Assembly: GCA_024734495.1 (NCBI GenBank)
Contig: JALMQS010000913.1
Span: 300,793-364,792 of the forward strand
Source of the DNA: Forficula auricularia
Taxonomy: Eukaryota; Arthropoda; Insecta; Dermaptera; Forficulidae
DNA length: 64,000 nt
Direction of reading: 5' to 3'
The translations under genes and the position numbers were made by a program. Shown here one piece after another: positions 34,821 through 45,412 of the stretch (within the stretch, counting starts at the first letter, position 1; each line of letters opens with the position of its first letter). The notes below the pieces were generated by a model. The model had not been told where the DNA came from. It saw only the letters and a list, made by a program, of their open reading frames with translations, and made no database searches.

Positions 34821-36007
34821 GTATATTAAACGAGCAAATCTTGTATAATATAGAATCGGTTTCTCGAAAACGGCTTTAACGATTTCTCTAAAAATTGGTG
34901 AACATATCAAGTCCCATGAATTATTAGTCGAGTACAAATTTAATCCGATTAAAATAAAGGGAGGGGGTGTAAATTAGTCATGTCGTAAATCGTTCATATC
35001 TCGTCTTCGGTAAGTCGCAGAGCCTTGAAATTTGAAACTTATGCTATTTAGAGGCAAACATTTACTTAGCATGGCTCTTGGAATAAAGCATCCAAATGAT
35101 CGTAAATTAACATTTTTATTTTTATTAAAAAAAAAGTTTCAATAACATAGCTGCAAAATAATACTTGAATGTAGATATTTTCAGAAAATGAACAAGTATG
35201 TACTATGAAATATTTAATTTTTCATGAGGACTTGTTCTTCTATTTATTCTTAGATCTTAAGTTTTTTTTTAACCAAATACTTGTTTGGAATCTCTTAATG
35301 TTTCTTCGTCTTTTCCTGTTTCTGGTCCCTGTTGGTGCTTTGACCCTGGCAATCTTAACCATCCAGACCACCTCACGAGAGAGATCCATTACTTTCGTCT
35401 CAGGCCGATCAACATTGAGCTTTTACCTTGCTTTTACGACTTATAGCTTGAGTTTGCAAATTATATCTATTTTCTTAATAATATAGATTACGATTATTAT
35501 AAATAATTTGAATAAATAATGTGTTGGCCTTTCTTTTTTGAGGTTTTTGATTTTAGTTCATCTTCTAACGTTGATTTCATTTTTCTTTCCTTTGCAAGAG
35601 GGCTGTCCTTACGGACAGCATCTCGGGATCCCCAAAAATATGGGTTATCTAAAATCGCGAGATAAACATCTGAAACAAAAGCATTTCTAAGTGATAAACT
35701 AATTAATGACACACATGTTTGAACTATATAAATAACAAAAGTCAAAATAGTTTTGATTACAAAAATAAAAATACTTCACTAACAAGCCCAAGGACCAAAA
35801 TCGACCAGAAATAATTTTCACTCCGAAAAACAAACTTCATCGATGATGCCTTGAGCCCCCCTTCTTACCTTTGAAGTGAGGGGGGCTGACCCCCTCTACC
35901 CAGACTATATGTCGATTACTTTTTTAACTGTTAAAATGTATTTATTTTTTAATATTTAAATGTATTATTCTATATCTATCTATACTTATTATAATCGTCT
36001 TTTTTAG

Positions 36008-36022
36008 CCCCCCCCCCCCCCC
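36008..36022 (+). repeat. Oligo(C) tract
   Basis: Fifteen consecutive C residues beside TTTTTTAG and followed by AATTCCGGCGCCTATGAC. The latter, reversed, resembles a transposon terminus, but its partner was not found. Confidence 0.9.
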
Positions 36023-36138
36023 TTTGTAAAATTCAAATTCCGGCGCCTATGACGGGGAACCACTCACTAAAAAATTACCATAAAAGATCACACTCTCTGC
36101 AATAAACTACTAATGCTCAAAATGAATATGGAAATATA

Positions 36139-36215
36139 TAAAGAGAAACAAAGAGGTTGTCCTCTGCTTGATGCAAATAAACATACACACAAATAAATAA
36201 TATATATAAATATAT
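36139..36215 (+). repeat. Foldback repeat B, partial copy
   Basis: AGAGAAACAAAGAGGTTGTC and TGATGCAAATAAACATACAC match the inner left arm of the element at 29204. It ends in TA-rich sequence where a SINE fragment begins. Confidence 0.65.
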
Positions 36216-36345
36216 ATATCTTTTTTCAACTCTTGGTTCACTATCAAAACGAGTCTGGTCCCAATTGCACCAAAATAGGGCAGTGACCGGATAAAAGTTT
36301 TAACTTTCGCTTTAATTTAATGTTAACATATAAACATTCTAAATA
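36216..36345 (+). mobile_element. SINE body lacking its tRNA head (family S4)
   Basis: TTTTTTCAACTCTTGGTTCA, CTATCAAAACGAGTCTGGTC, CAATTGCACCAAAATAGGGC and AGTGACCGGATAAAAGTTTT repeat almost exactly at 36597-36716, where a tRNA-like head precedes them. This copy starts at the body and is therefore 5'-truncated. It sits at the TA-rich edge of a foldback B fragment. Confidence 0.7.
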
Positions 36346-36516
36346 AAATTTATTATTGAATATCTGAATAAAATTTATCTGTTTCGATTCCCCAAAGAAT
36401 CAGACAGATGAGAATTGTAGTAAATTTATAACAACCATACTATTAGGAAAATAGAAGAAAAGCGCGGTTGAGCTAAAGAGTTGAATATATATAAAATTTG
36501 ATTATAGGATCTAGTC
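36346..36516. other. Spacer between two S4 SINE copies
   Basis: AT-rich sequence without recognised features. Confidence 0.5.
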
Positions 36517-36716
36517 AGGGGATCCATCGCCTAAATGGAGAAGGCATCTGCGGGCTTAACGCGGAAGATGTCGGATCATACCCGGCTGGGTCCTGTATCT
36601 TTTTTCAACTCTTGGTTCACTATCAAAACGAGTCTGATCCCAATTGCACCAAAATAGGGCAGTGACCGGATAAAAGTTTTAACTTTCGCTTTCATTTAAT
36701 GTTAACATATATATAC
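36517..36716 (+). mobile_element. tRNA-derived SINE with (TA)n tail (family S4)
   Basis: The head GGATCCATCGCCTAAATGG, AGAAGGCATCTGCGGGC, then ATACCCGGCTGGGTCC keeps the layout of a tRNA-Arg-type gene: A box near 36526 and an acceptor end GGGTCC pairing with GGATCC. The B box has decayed to CGGATCATACC. The body is the same as at 36216-36345 and it ends in (TA)n. A third, minus-strand 3' fragment lies at 39240-39300. It could be mistaken for a tRNA gene, but the body and tail show it is a SINE. Confidence 0.7.
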
Positions 36717-36769
36717 TATATATATAATTTAATTGAAAAGTTTTTGTTTTGCCGAGAGTAGCATATATT

Positions 36770-36771
<2 letters not shown>

Positions 36772-36818
<47 letters not shown>
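36772..36818. repeat. (TA)n microsatellite
   Basis: About 23 perfect TA units forming the loop of the foldback element; likely length-variable. Confidence 0.95.
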
Positions 36819-36821
<3 letters not shown>

Positions 36822-36896
36822 ATATATGTGTATGTTTATTTGCATCAAGCAGAGAACAACCCCTTTTTTTCTTTTTATGAATCAACTACTCTCGGC

Positions 36897-37089
36897 GGGG
36901 GGGTCGGTAGGCTAGGCGGTAGCGTGACAGCGAGCTAACCAGGGGACCCGGGTTCGAATCCGACTCGAGGCAGCCAGCTAAAATCTGACCCCCGGGGGTA
37001 GAGACATATTTTAAAAATATAGCTAGTATCGTAATTGGGTTTATGGATAGAAAGGCCGAAAAGCCAAAAAAAAAAAAAAAAAAAAAAAA
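36897..37089 (+). mobile_element. tRNA-derived SINE inserted in foldback B (family S5)
   Basis: The target word AACTACTCTCGGC is duplicated at 36884-36896 and 37090-37102, each half belonging to the foldback arm. The head has an A-box-like GTAGGCTAGGCGGTAGCG and a perfect B box GGGTTCGAATCC. A short body ends CCGAAAAGCC and a 20+ nt oligo(A). This shows that the SINE jumped into the older foldback repeat. Apparent open frames across it (poly-Phe or poly-Lys) are artefacts of the A tract. Confidence 0.9.
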
Positions 37090-37189
37090 AACTACTCTCG
37101 GCAAAATAAAAACTTTTCAATTTTCAATTAAATATGGAAATACTTTCTTTATGGCCTCGGATATTTATAATAATAATACTTTACTTGAA

Positions 37190-37345
37190 TGTTTATATAT
37201 TTATGTGTGTGAGTGTGTGCATGTGTTTCTAAGTGTAAATAAGTGTTTGTTCCAGATAAATTTTAACAATGTCGGGACGTGAACTCGCTCACGGAACTCA
37301 TACTACACTTTCTGTGAACACCAACATTACCCCGAAACAAAAGTG
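37190..37345 (-). mobile_element. tRNA-derived SINE (related to family S1)
   Basis: The minus strand has the A-box region GGGGTAATGTTGGTGTTCAC and the B-box-like GAGTTCACGTCCCG. A tail of ACACTTATTTACAC and CACATGCACACAC resembles the tails at 6.3 and 39.7 kb. No target duplication was resolved. Confidence 0.55.
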
Positions 37346-39219
37346 ACAAAAAAAAAATACAATATAAACAATTTATTTGAATTGAAATGGCAAGTTTCCT
37401 TGCAATAATAATTTTTTATTTTATTTTAAGTGATATCCAAACAAATATTATTTCAATTTTATATTTCCACTAGAAGAGAGATCCAGAGGGGGAAAAAATA
37501 AGAGCAAGGAATTCAATTTCCCAAATGCCATGATTTATGTGCCATTCCGAATCACTTGAGAGATTCGTATGGGGGTACTAAAAAAACTAGAAGGAAATCT
37601 TCTTTGATAACCAATTTTAGCGATTAATTGTCATAAATGATTTTTCTAGACCTCTATAAAATCTTTCCTAGATGTAGGTAAGTCATTGAAAATACAAAAG
37701 AACTTCCATTCTACTCTTCAGCCTTTTGTTGACATAACGTTTATTTATTGTTTTAATTTCTTTAATAATTAAAGAAATTATTGAATTTAAAGTAATGAAT
37801 CTTCTCTGTTGTAAATGTATAATTCCAAAAAAAAAAAAAAATCATTTTTTTATCATACACAAGGTACTCGATTTTATACTGTTTCGCTTGATGGTGTTTT
37901 TTATTTTATTTTATTTATTTATTTATTTTAAGAATTTAAAGGCCGAATCAAATATCTTATTATATATTATGTTTTACTTCAGGTCAGAAGAGATCTTCGT
38001 TTGAGCGCAAGTGCTGAACTTGCATTTTGGAAAGTAGACTCAATAAAGTTGCACTTGAGTTCGAATTCTGAGGCGCGGATCTCTTCTGAAATTAAAAATT
38101 AAAATTTAGAAATCTAAATTACGAGCCCTTCTTCAGGAGTTTACATTGATAACTGAATATAAATTATAGAAAAATGTTTTTTTTTTAATTTTTACTTTTT
38201 AATGAAGGAGTGGTGGAAGAGGAGGTAAAAGTACGGATAAGAATTTTGTTTTATAGAAAACTAAGAAAAGGGTTTTGGGATGCTAGAATCTACCTGGAGT
38301 TATAGTGTGGAATGAATGACGCGGTTGGATTAAAAAAAATATATTAAAACAACCAACTTGACATTAAAAAAACAACCAAAAATTGACATGTACATATTTA
38401 AACAATAGTATCGCTATTCATTCATTACTATAATTTCAAGTATATTCTAGCAGCCCAAAAACCCTTTCACAAAAGTTATACTTTTAATTTTTATTATTTT
38501 AATTTATTGTTCAACACTGTCTCGTTTTAGAACAACACGATTTGCACGATTTTTCGTTTGAGAAATAGGTGTATATTTATAATTTTTAATGTTCTTTGCA
38601 AAAGTAGAACGGAAACCTATTCTATTAGTTCCGCTGCATAGCCTGTTTGCCTGTCAAAACATTGTAGCTGGTAAACTAAACAACAAAAACGAGAAAAACT
38701 TGAAATTCACAACCTCTAAGTATTATTTTCCGCGAAATCAAAATTCATATTAAAATTTTATTTAGTTAGTTATTTTTTCGTGGGGAGTGAAATATTTTTG
38801 TTAAGATCTCCTTAAGTAGAATTATGTTATATATATATATATATATATAAATATAAAATACCCCATTTTATATTTAAGCGCCACTAACTAGAGACAGCTA
38901 ATAAGTTAAGTTGCCAACACTGTTCTAAGCTTAACTGTCACCTAATTCACGTTGAAGCGAATCAAAACATTAATATAATTAATAATAGTAATTAAATAAT
39001 ATTAATTGAAGATATATTGTTAAAGTGTAATTTATACATTTATTTTATATTTTATCATCCATCCCCAAGAAACTACATTTAATCAATTCTATATGTTTTA
39101 GGTGAGAATTGATTATAACCTGTATATAATAACTTAATTATTCAATTGTATATTTAATGTAAATAAAATCTATATGTTTTTACAATCAATTAAAGTAGTC
39201 CTTTTAATCTCTGACTTAC
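37346..39219. other. Unclassified AT-rich DNA
   Basis: It contains an oligo(A) run at 37828-37841 and (TA)n at 38828-38849. Near 38000-38150 there is a repeat-like block (GCGCAAGTGCTGAACTTGCA; reversed CTCCTGAAGAAGGGCTCGTA) that may be another degraded ribozyme-like end. No gene was recognised. Confidence 0.45.
38828..38849. repeat. (TA)n microsatellite
   Basis: About eleven TA units. Confidence 0.9.
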
Positions 39220-39300
39220 ATATATATATATATATATCATAACGTTAGATGAACGCGAAAGTTAAAACTTTTTATCCGGTCACTATATATATATATTAAA
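39220..39300 (-). mobile_element. S4 SINE 3' fragment
   Basis: On the minus strand AGTGACCGGATAAAAAGTTT and TAACTTTCGCGTTCATC match the last ~55 bp of family S4, flanked by (TA)n on both sides. Confidence 0.6.
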
Positions 39301-39689
39301 TTTAATTTGACGAATTTGGTTAGCAGAACGATAGCCCAGTCGCTAAGAGGCACCAGAAGCTTGTACGCACCATACGCCTGAATAGGGGCAACCATTTCGT
39401 CAAGTCTTCTTTAAAGCTGCGTAGAATTTAGGCTCTCCCGTAAGATACCTAAGTTTTTGAGTTTATCGATAGAAGTCAACATAACATTCCTTTTGAAACT
39501 AGAAATTTTAAATTAGAGTTGGATGATATAGAAATATTCCAATTGTCAAAATTCGAAAAAAAAAATTGAAGACTCTCCGCAAACAAAAAATTGTAAATGA
39601 TTCGTGTATTCCATCAAGTGATTTTTTTTATATTATAATACTTCAGGAACAAAGCCCATTTAATTAGCCCATATGTGAAAATAATATTT

Positions 39690-40663
39690 CCTTTATGTTT
39701 GTGTTTATTTGAGTATGGTATAGTGTGTGTAAATTGGTGTAGGGACCACATCATAGCCGGTAAAATTTTTGCAGTGAGCCGGACTTGAGCCCGGGCCTCC
39801 TGCTCATTAGGCGGGGACTATTATATTCTATACCAGGGGTGTCCAATCTCTTGGCTTACACGGGCCACATTTGAAGAAAAAAAAATTGTCTCGGACTACG
39901 GATAAAATATTATTATTATTTGTTATTCAGAAAAGATGGTTAATAATGTAGAAATAAAAACTTTATTTTTTTTTTAGCTCATAGTGAGCTTCTAATTTTA
40001 CTTTTCATAAATTTTATACTTGAAACTAGCTTCTCGTATATGTAAATACATATCTACATACTTACAAAAAGTGATATTATGTATTAGTATTTCTTTATAT
40101 TTTTCCTGGATAGATAATATAAAATTCTAATAAAGAGAACATATTCAATTTTTCTTTCAGATCGGTATCTAATTGTTGTTCTAAAATACAAGTCCTGCCA
40201 AGTATTAGTCCAATAGAGAAATTATCAATTAATTGGGATTGTTCTAGAAAACCCAATTCCTTTTGTCTCTTTATTCTAGAATGATGATTATAGACTTAGT
40301 GTCGTAGCATATAAATTACTGAAATAATAATTTAGAAAATGAAAATATGAGAAGATTAAGAATTTTTAAATATTAGAAACATAATTATTTCTTTTTATCT
40401 TATATAGTTGAGCTTATAATCTTGCTTTTAGTGAATTTTATTCTTGAAAAAAAGCTTCACGTATTGTACAAATGTACATTTGTCATATTTCGACAAAGGG
40501 AATAAATGTATCTCTATGTTTTAAGGAAGTTTATGATTTTATGTTGGGCCACACTCATTACAGTGCTGGGCCGCATGCGGTCCGCGGGCCACGGTTTGGA
40601 CAGCCCTGTTCTAAACTATACTATTATATCCACTCGGGCAGCCTGACCCGCACCGAGTGAGGT
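39690..40663 (-). mobile_element. tRNA-derived SINE split by a hAT element (family S1)
   Basis: On the minus strand the head starts near 40663: GCGGGTCAGGCTGCCCGAGTG, with A-box text TGCCCGAGTGGATATAATAG. It is interrupted by the hAT at 39834-40608 and resumes with CTAATGAGCAGGAGGCCCGG, then the B box GGGCTCAAGTCC. The tail ACCGGCTATGATGTGGTCCC, ACACCAATTTACACACACTA follows. With the hAT removed, the tRNA-like region becomes contiguous, which fixes the order of events. Confidence 0.75.
39834..40608. mobile_element. Non-autonomous hAT element with MER30-like termini
   Basis: Termini CAGGGGTGTCCAATC and, reversed, CAGGGCTGTCCAAACC are flanked by TTCTATAC (39826-39833) and TTCTAAAC (40609-40616), a 7/8 match to an 8-bp duplication. 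Subterminal GGGCCACATTTGAAGAA and ATTGTCTCGGACTACGG at the left, and GGGCCGCATGCGGTCCGCGG at the right, resemble what I recall of mammalian hAT-Charlie MITEs of the MER30 type. Internally, two related segments (near 39980 and 40410, each AGCTT- and TACTTTT-rich) look like an old duplication. There is no transposase. The hAT call is solid; the cross-phylum similarity is from memory. Confidence 0.8.
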
Positions 40664-40919
40664 AAAATAAAATAGATCATAAAATTGTTATTTTGACACT
40701 TGGCTCGCGCGCTTTTAAATATTTTATTTTTTATATTGATTTCTATACACCAATAGTTTTTTTTTTTTAATTTCTTGAATTGAGAATAAAGTCATGAATC
40801 TTATCCAGCATTGAAATTGAATTTTCTCATAAAATTTATTCTCATACAGACATATATATTATATATGAAGAAATATTGATATAACAATATTTACCCTCTA
40901 TTTGAATTAGAATGCGATT
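40664..40919. other. AT-rich spacer
   Basis: No feature was recognised. Confidence 0.5.
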
Positions 40920-41290
40920 CATTCTTTTTTCATAAGCGCCCTGCAATGCGCACTCGAGGCCAAAGCCGCAGCGCCCTTCGGGGAAACCGGTATGTTTCGT
41001 CGGGACAAACGCGCCTCCTCCCCCGAAATAGCCCCCAGGTCTTTCCGACCATACCATAATAAGTCACATCTCTTTTTATGTAGTTCATTTGAAACGTCGG
41101 TATCGATTCCTGGGCCCCGTTCATCCCCCAAACGGGATCAATTGCCCGCTTGAAATGATTCCCCTGACTGTAGTTCTTCGCTCTTGTTATTGTACATATC
41201 GAAATAACATTATTAAATAAACAGCATTAACCGAGCGTGCTATTAGCTGGTAGACCATTCCATGGGCCTTGCATGTCGACCCTAAGCTCG
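40920..41290. other. Unexplained GC-rich block
   Basis: This ~370-bp block is much more GC-rich than its surroundings: CCTGCAATGCGCACTCGAGG, CGCCTCCTCCCCCGAAATAG, CCTGGGCCCCGTTCATCCCC. Three overlapping minus-strand frames of 64-71 codons occur, as expected when GC-rich sequence lacks stops, and none has a known motif. ATTAAATAAACAGC near 41211 could be a polyadenylation signal, so a solo LTR is one possibility. I found no matching second LTR or short duplication. It could equally be a captured gene fragment or foreign insertion. Confidence 0.4.
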
Positions 41291-42429
41291 AGATCAAATA
41301 TCTATAGTAGAGCGCCATAAATATTAATTAGAAAACTTTTACTAATTTTTAACTGAATAATTATATGCTTGAAAAAGCAACTCGCTTGAATCTAAAGCAC
41401 TCGAAAAAAAACCCACCACCTTATTTAAATTGAATAAATATTTGTGAGGTAAAAACTATTATAAGTTATTAATCCACAAAATGAAAGCATTAAGGATTTT
41501 ATGATCGGTTTTAAAATTGAAAGTTGTGTTTAATCAAATTTGACCTTTTTTGAGATTTTTTATAAATACAAAATTATTAATTAAAAAAAAAATATTAGCT
41601 ATATCAAAAACAAAAAAATTCAAATTTATAGCAAATTTGCTACGAGAGGGGAGGGCGGGTGGCAGGTTTTGCAAAACTTTTGGAAAAATTGAATTTTTCA
41701 AGCGAGCATAAAAGAAAATATATTAAGTGAGCTAAAACTTTGAGATGAAATTTCATTTAATTTTTTTCAAGTGGTTACTAATTAGATAATATTGAATAAA
41801 TTTTTATAAGCCTCTAAATCTAGTAATAGCGAAAATTTGCAGAATATAGTGCTAATGAGGGATTAAATTTATTAGTACTTTTAATTTTCATTTAATATGA
41901 CTTACTAATTAATTGCATTTGATTTCATTAGAGATCAGTTCTCCATTGATTTTACTGATGATGATTTTATTTATAAATTCTACATATAATGAAATACGCG
42001 CTCTGCTTTAACTAATTCTGCCTGAATCATACAACACTTGATAACTGCTCCGGAAATAGAAAATTCAAAGGTGTCAAACGAAAAAAAATATACATCGAAA
42101 TGCGCATCAAATGATGATAGCTAAAAGTGATGCTATGTCCTTAAAAGCTCCCCCAATTCTCATAAATCAATATTTATTTTTAATATAGTTCATACAAATA
42201 CAATAGTACAAAAATAAAAATACTAGTAGCTATATATGTCACAGGTGGATCGTGATTAAAGCTGTAAAGTGTAGTTCGGTATATATCCCGTACCTTAGAC
42301 TCAAAACTGCAGACAAAGCAATACATTCAAAATTAAAATAATCAACAATAATAATAAGTATAATAGCTCAATTTAACTGATTCAGCGGATATTATCTAGC
42401 TACTGAATTAAAATTAAAACTTATGTTTG
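41291..42429. other. Unclassified AT-rich DNA
   Basis: Phrases such as GAGCTAAAACTTTGAGATGA and TTTTAATTTTCATTTAATAT suggest an eroded repeat. No gene was recognised. Confidence 0.45.
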
Positions 42430-42740
42430 TTTTTTTTTTTTTATAATGATATTGATACAAGAAGAAGTTGCACCAAGAAGGTACAACCTCTGTAGTCCGT
42501 GGTGGACCCTTGTAACGTGAAGATAAGGGGAGATTTTGGGATTGGGTAGCAGTCGAAGGTATCTGTGGATGCTGGTCTTGAAAGATTGAAGGTTATAAGC
42601 TGCTGGAAAGACGGTCGGGGGAAGAGAGTTCCAGTCTCTAGATGTCATAGGGATAAATGAATTGGCGAATGCGTTTGTTCTATTATTATCTAGTTTAAGC
42701 GCGTAGGGGTGTTGAATTTTAGAAAATCGTGTGTTGCATT
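42430..42740 (-). pseudogene. LINE family L1 3' end, copy 5 (longest)
   Basis: The minus-strand translation from about 42735 is open and reads CNTRFSKIQHPYALKL, DNNRTNAFANSFIPM, TSRDWNSLPPTVFPAAYNLQ, SFKTSIHRYLRLLPNP. This is the C-terminal tail found after the reverse transcriptase in many arthropod non-LTR elements (NSF.PRTSR.WNSLP..VFP..YNLQ.FK pattern). The 3' end carries TTGTATCAATATCATTATA and an oligo(A) tail (T run at 42430-42442 on the plus strand). The upstream reverse transcriptase and endonuclease are absent, so it is a dead-on-arrival copy. The clade (CR1, Jockey or relative) cannot be fixed from this piece. Confidence 0.82.
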
Positions 42741-43194
42741 ATACTACCAGCTTCCCAAGCGGCCGAGTAATATGCAGTGCCACTGCACTCTGTTATATGA
42801 GGCTTATGAACCGGGTTACATTATGTTGGTGCAATTTCTTAATGAGTTTTAGAGAATTTACTATAGAGATTATTATAGTGTTTATAAGAGGCCTAACCTT
42901 ATATGAATCAAAGATGCAATGGTTATGGCATCTTGTAAATTGAATAACTTGTGACACGGTTAGTTCTTAACTGACTGACCGTCTAAGACTTTGTGTACTG
43001 TGTTATTTACAGTCGTTCCTTTAACGCTAACAAAAATTAAATGTCGTTAATCCTCAATATTATCAATAAAAAGGCACTAATGGCTTGTATTATTTAACTT
43101 AAAAAATTAAAGGATTCTACTCCAACACTTTAAAAAATACCGAGGAACTCACCAGTGAACAATTGCCCAAGTCATTATTATGAAAATAATTTTT
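42741..43194. other. Unclassified DNA
   Basis: No gene was recognised. CAAGCGGCCGAGTAATATGC near 42760 is locally GC-rich but unexplained. Confidence 0.45.
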
Positions 43195-43428
43195 CTTCTT
43201 CTTCTTCAAGCGCCATACTCGATTCCGATCATCGACGATTACTATAGAGAGCATCCGCTGAATTGTAATTTTCTTAGGGAGATTTTTCATCGGGGTTGTT
43301 TCCCATTGACTTGCCCTAGATTTAGTGAGGCTCCTTGCGTTTGACAAAGATGAAAATTCTTCTGACTAAGACGCGATTCGATTCCGAGATCCGAAATCAA
43401 GAGTCTTAGCTCTACCGGTACCTCATTT
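43195..43428 (-). mobile_element. tRNA-derived SINE with GAA-rich tail (family S2), copy 2
   Basis: The minus strand has the A-box region TACCGGTAGAGCTAAGACTC, the B-box-like GGAATCGAATCGC, the body AATTTTCATCTTTGTCAAAC, GCAAGGAGCCTCAC, AAGAAAATTACAATTCAGCG, GATGCTCTCTATAGTAATCG, and a GAAGAAGAAGAAG tail. It is colinear with 17878-18105. Confidence 0.75.
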
Positions 43429-44995
43429 CAAAAGAATACTTTAGTAATATATGATATCGAAAATGAGTAGTACACAAAGAATAACAATCTATAATTTCGT
43501 TTTTATTTTAATTATTTTTAATTCAAAAAAGTGTGTAAAATGATGGATATTAAATTTTTGCTTGTTTGCCTTTAATTAAAAAACAAAAAAAAAAATCAAC
43601 AAAGAACAGAAACAGTTATATAAAAGATATATCCTTGACTTTTCATTTATTTTGTTTGTAATTTGAAAATATTGTAGATGGATCCCCTCCCGTTTGGTTT
43701 TTAAATAAAATTCTAATTATCATTTTGTTTTTACCTAAATCTCAATTTATCGATAATTTCAGCGGGCAAGAAAATGAAACTTGACTCATTAAACATTTTC
43801 TGCCAACCACAGTTTCTCAAACGCTGATTTAACTTCAATTATATTCTTCACAATCACGGATCTGATTACCAAAGTTTTAACAATAAAACCTTTAACTGCT
43901 TCAATAATAAGACCCCCTTGTCCTTATTTTATCTTTTAAGTCTGTTATAGACTAACTTTTGTTTATACTGGCCTCGCCCTTTATATATAATACTAGGATT
44001 TATTCAAATATTTTTAGTCGAGGGCCTAAATTTATTTTTTGTACAAAAATCAGAATAAAAAAAACGAAGAACGGGTATTTTTATCCCCCCCCCCCTTACC
44101 CACCCACCCCCGGGTCTGACCAAATGGACATTTTTGTTCCCGAGATCATAAAATAAAAAAATAAGACATAACTATCCATGATATTCTCAAACCCTTATTC
44201 ATTTAACACATCCTGTATTTTTTTAAAAGCTATTATTTTTGTCTGTAAACATAAAACTGACTTCATTGGTTATCAATCACAATTGATTTATCTATATGTT
44301 TAGTTGCCTTATAAGAGAGATACTTATTGGATAACACTTCTCTACATGACGATGTGTCACGTTTGCCGTTTACAAGAGAATAGATAATTTTTCTTTCATG
44401 ACAGAACTAATACTAGAACAAAGGTAGTCACGAATCTTTTCATTGTCAGTCAATTACATTGAATTTATTTGCCATGGCATTGACTAATTTAACATTAAAC
44501 CTTCCGAATGTTCATTTCAAAGTAAATATTAACAGAAAGATTAATTCAAATTGTAATTTAAAAGATTTATAAATAGAATCAACATAATAACAATGATATA
44601 TACATTTGAAATAGGTATGGAATCATCTTACAAACAGACATTACTTGTAACATTCATTCCTTTAGTAGAAAATGAAAAAAAGTCGTTAATAATCTATAAT
44701 TCATATACGTTGACACTGTACATTTAAAATTAGACAATTTCTTCTCACGCACAACATATTAATTTATTATTTTTTTACACATATAATTAAACTCTTGAAT
44801 ATTGTTATGTGATATTACAAATGTATTTGTTACTACAGTTCTGACGGTTCTAACAGCTACAAATATACTTAGCAGACACTGACACTACATGACAGTTAGA
44901 ACCACTGTTAGACAACAACCCTTTCCTGTCAAATTAGATATACATTTAAGAAAAGCATTCGACAACTCTTTTATAAGCAACTATAAGTATAGTTG
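43429..44995. other. Unclassified AT-rich DNA
   Basis: It contains an oligo(C) run at 44085-44095 followed by CACCC repeats, and an inverted GGTTCTAAC / GTTAGAACC pair near 44850-44910. No gene was recognised. Confidence 0.45.
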
Positions 44996-45098
44996 AAAAG
45001 AAAAGTTTTTATTTTGCCGAGAGTAGCAAAGTTGTTGATTCATAAATGAAACAAAGACGTTGTCCTCTGCTTGATGCAAATAAACATACACACATATA
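44996..45098 (+). repeat. Foldback repeat B, left half (Tc1 target)
   Basis: TGAAAAGAAAAGTTTTTATT, TTGCCGAGAGTAGCAAAGTT and TGATGCAAATAAACATACAC match the left arm at 29204. The Tc1-like element begins exactly in its TA-rich end; TA-rich sequence resumes after the transposon, but no right arm follows. Confidence 0.75.
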
Positions 45099-45412
45099 CG
45101 AGCCCCGTCCCAACTCAATTGGCCCACCAATATTTTTCTTTTTAAATTAAATTATGCTAATTCACGGTAAATTTAATTTAAATATTTATTTATATTATCA
45201 TTTGTAACAACATTTTAAACAATTTAAAACATTTCATTGTAACATTTAACTTAAAATTATTTTTTAATTGTTAAAAACAACATTTTATATAAAAAATAGT
45301 TCTTTGCTTTTCACGATTTTTTTTTTTAAGAATCTTTGAATATATGAAATAATCAAGTAGACTTTGCCTTTTTCCAACAAAATAAAGTTTGTTTTGTTTA
45401 TTATTAGTAAAA

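Larger units (their letters stand above)
34391..36138. other. Unclassified AT-rich DNA
   Basis: It contains (TCTTA)4 at 34801-34820 and an oligo(C) run at 36008-36022. A segment near 34855-35110 (TTTCTCGAAAACGGCTTTAA, CGTTCATATCTCGTCTTCGG) has the flavour of an old dispersed repeat, but no second copy is in the window. No gene was recognised. Confidence 0.45.
36730..37120. mobile_element. Foldback repeat B, full-length, interrupted by a SINE
   Basis: The left terminus AATTGAAAAGTTTTTGTTTT with GCCGAGAGTAG and the right terminus CTACTCTCGGC with AAAATAAAAACTTTTCAATT are inverted repeats of about 31 bp. The interior has a long (TA)n loop (36772-36818) and the TTTATTTGCATCAAGCAGAG arm. The matching left inner arm is deleted. 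A SINE occupies 36897-37089. Confidence 0.75.

Noticed and set aside
36517..36600. Functional tRNA-Arg gene
   Set aside because: The B box is decayed and the unit continues into a SINE body repeated at 36216.
36886..37282. Frames with poly-Phe or poly-Lys runs
   Set aside because: They are translations of a SINE poly(A) tail and its flanks.
40842..41131. Three overlapping minus-strand frames of 64-71 codons
   Set aside because: They overlap in different frames within a GC-rich block, as expected from a shortage of stop codons; no motif.
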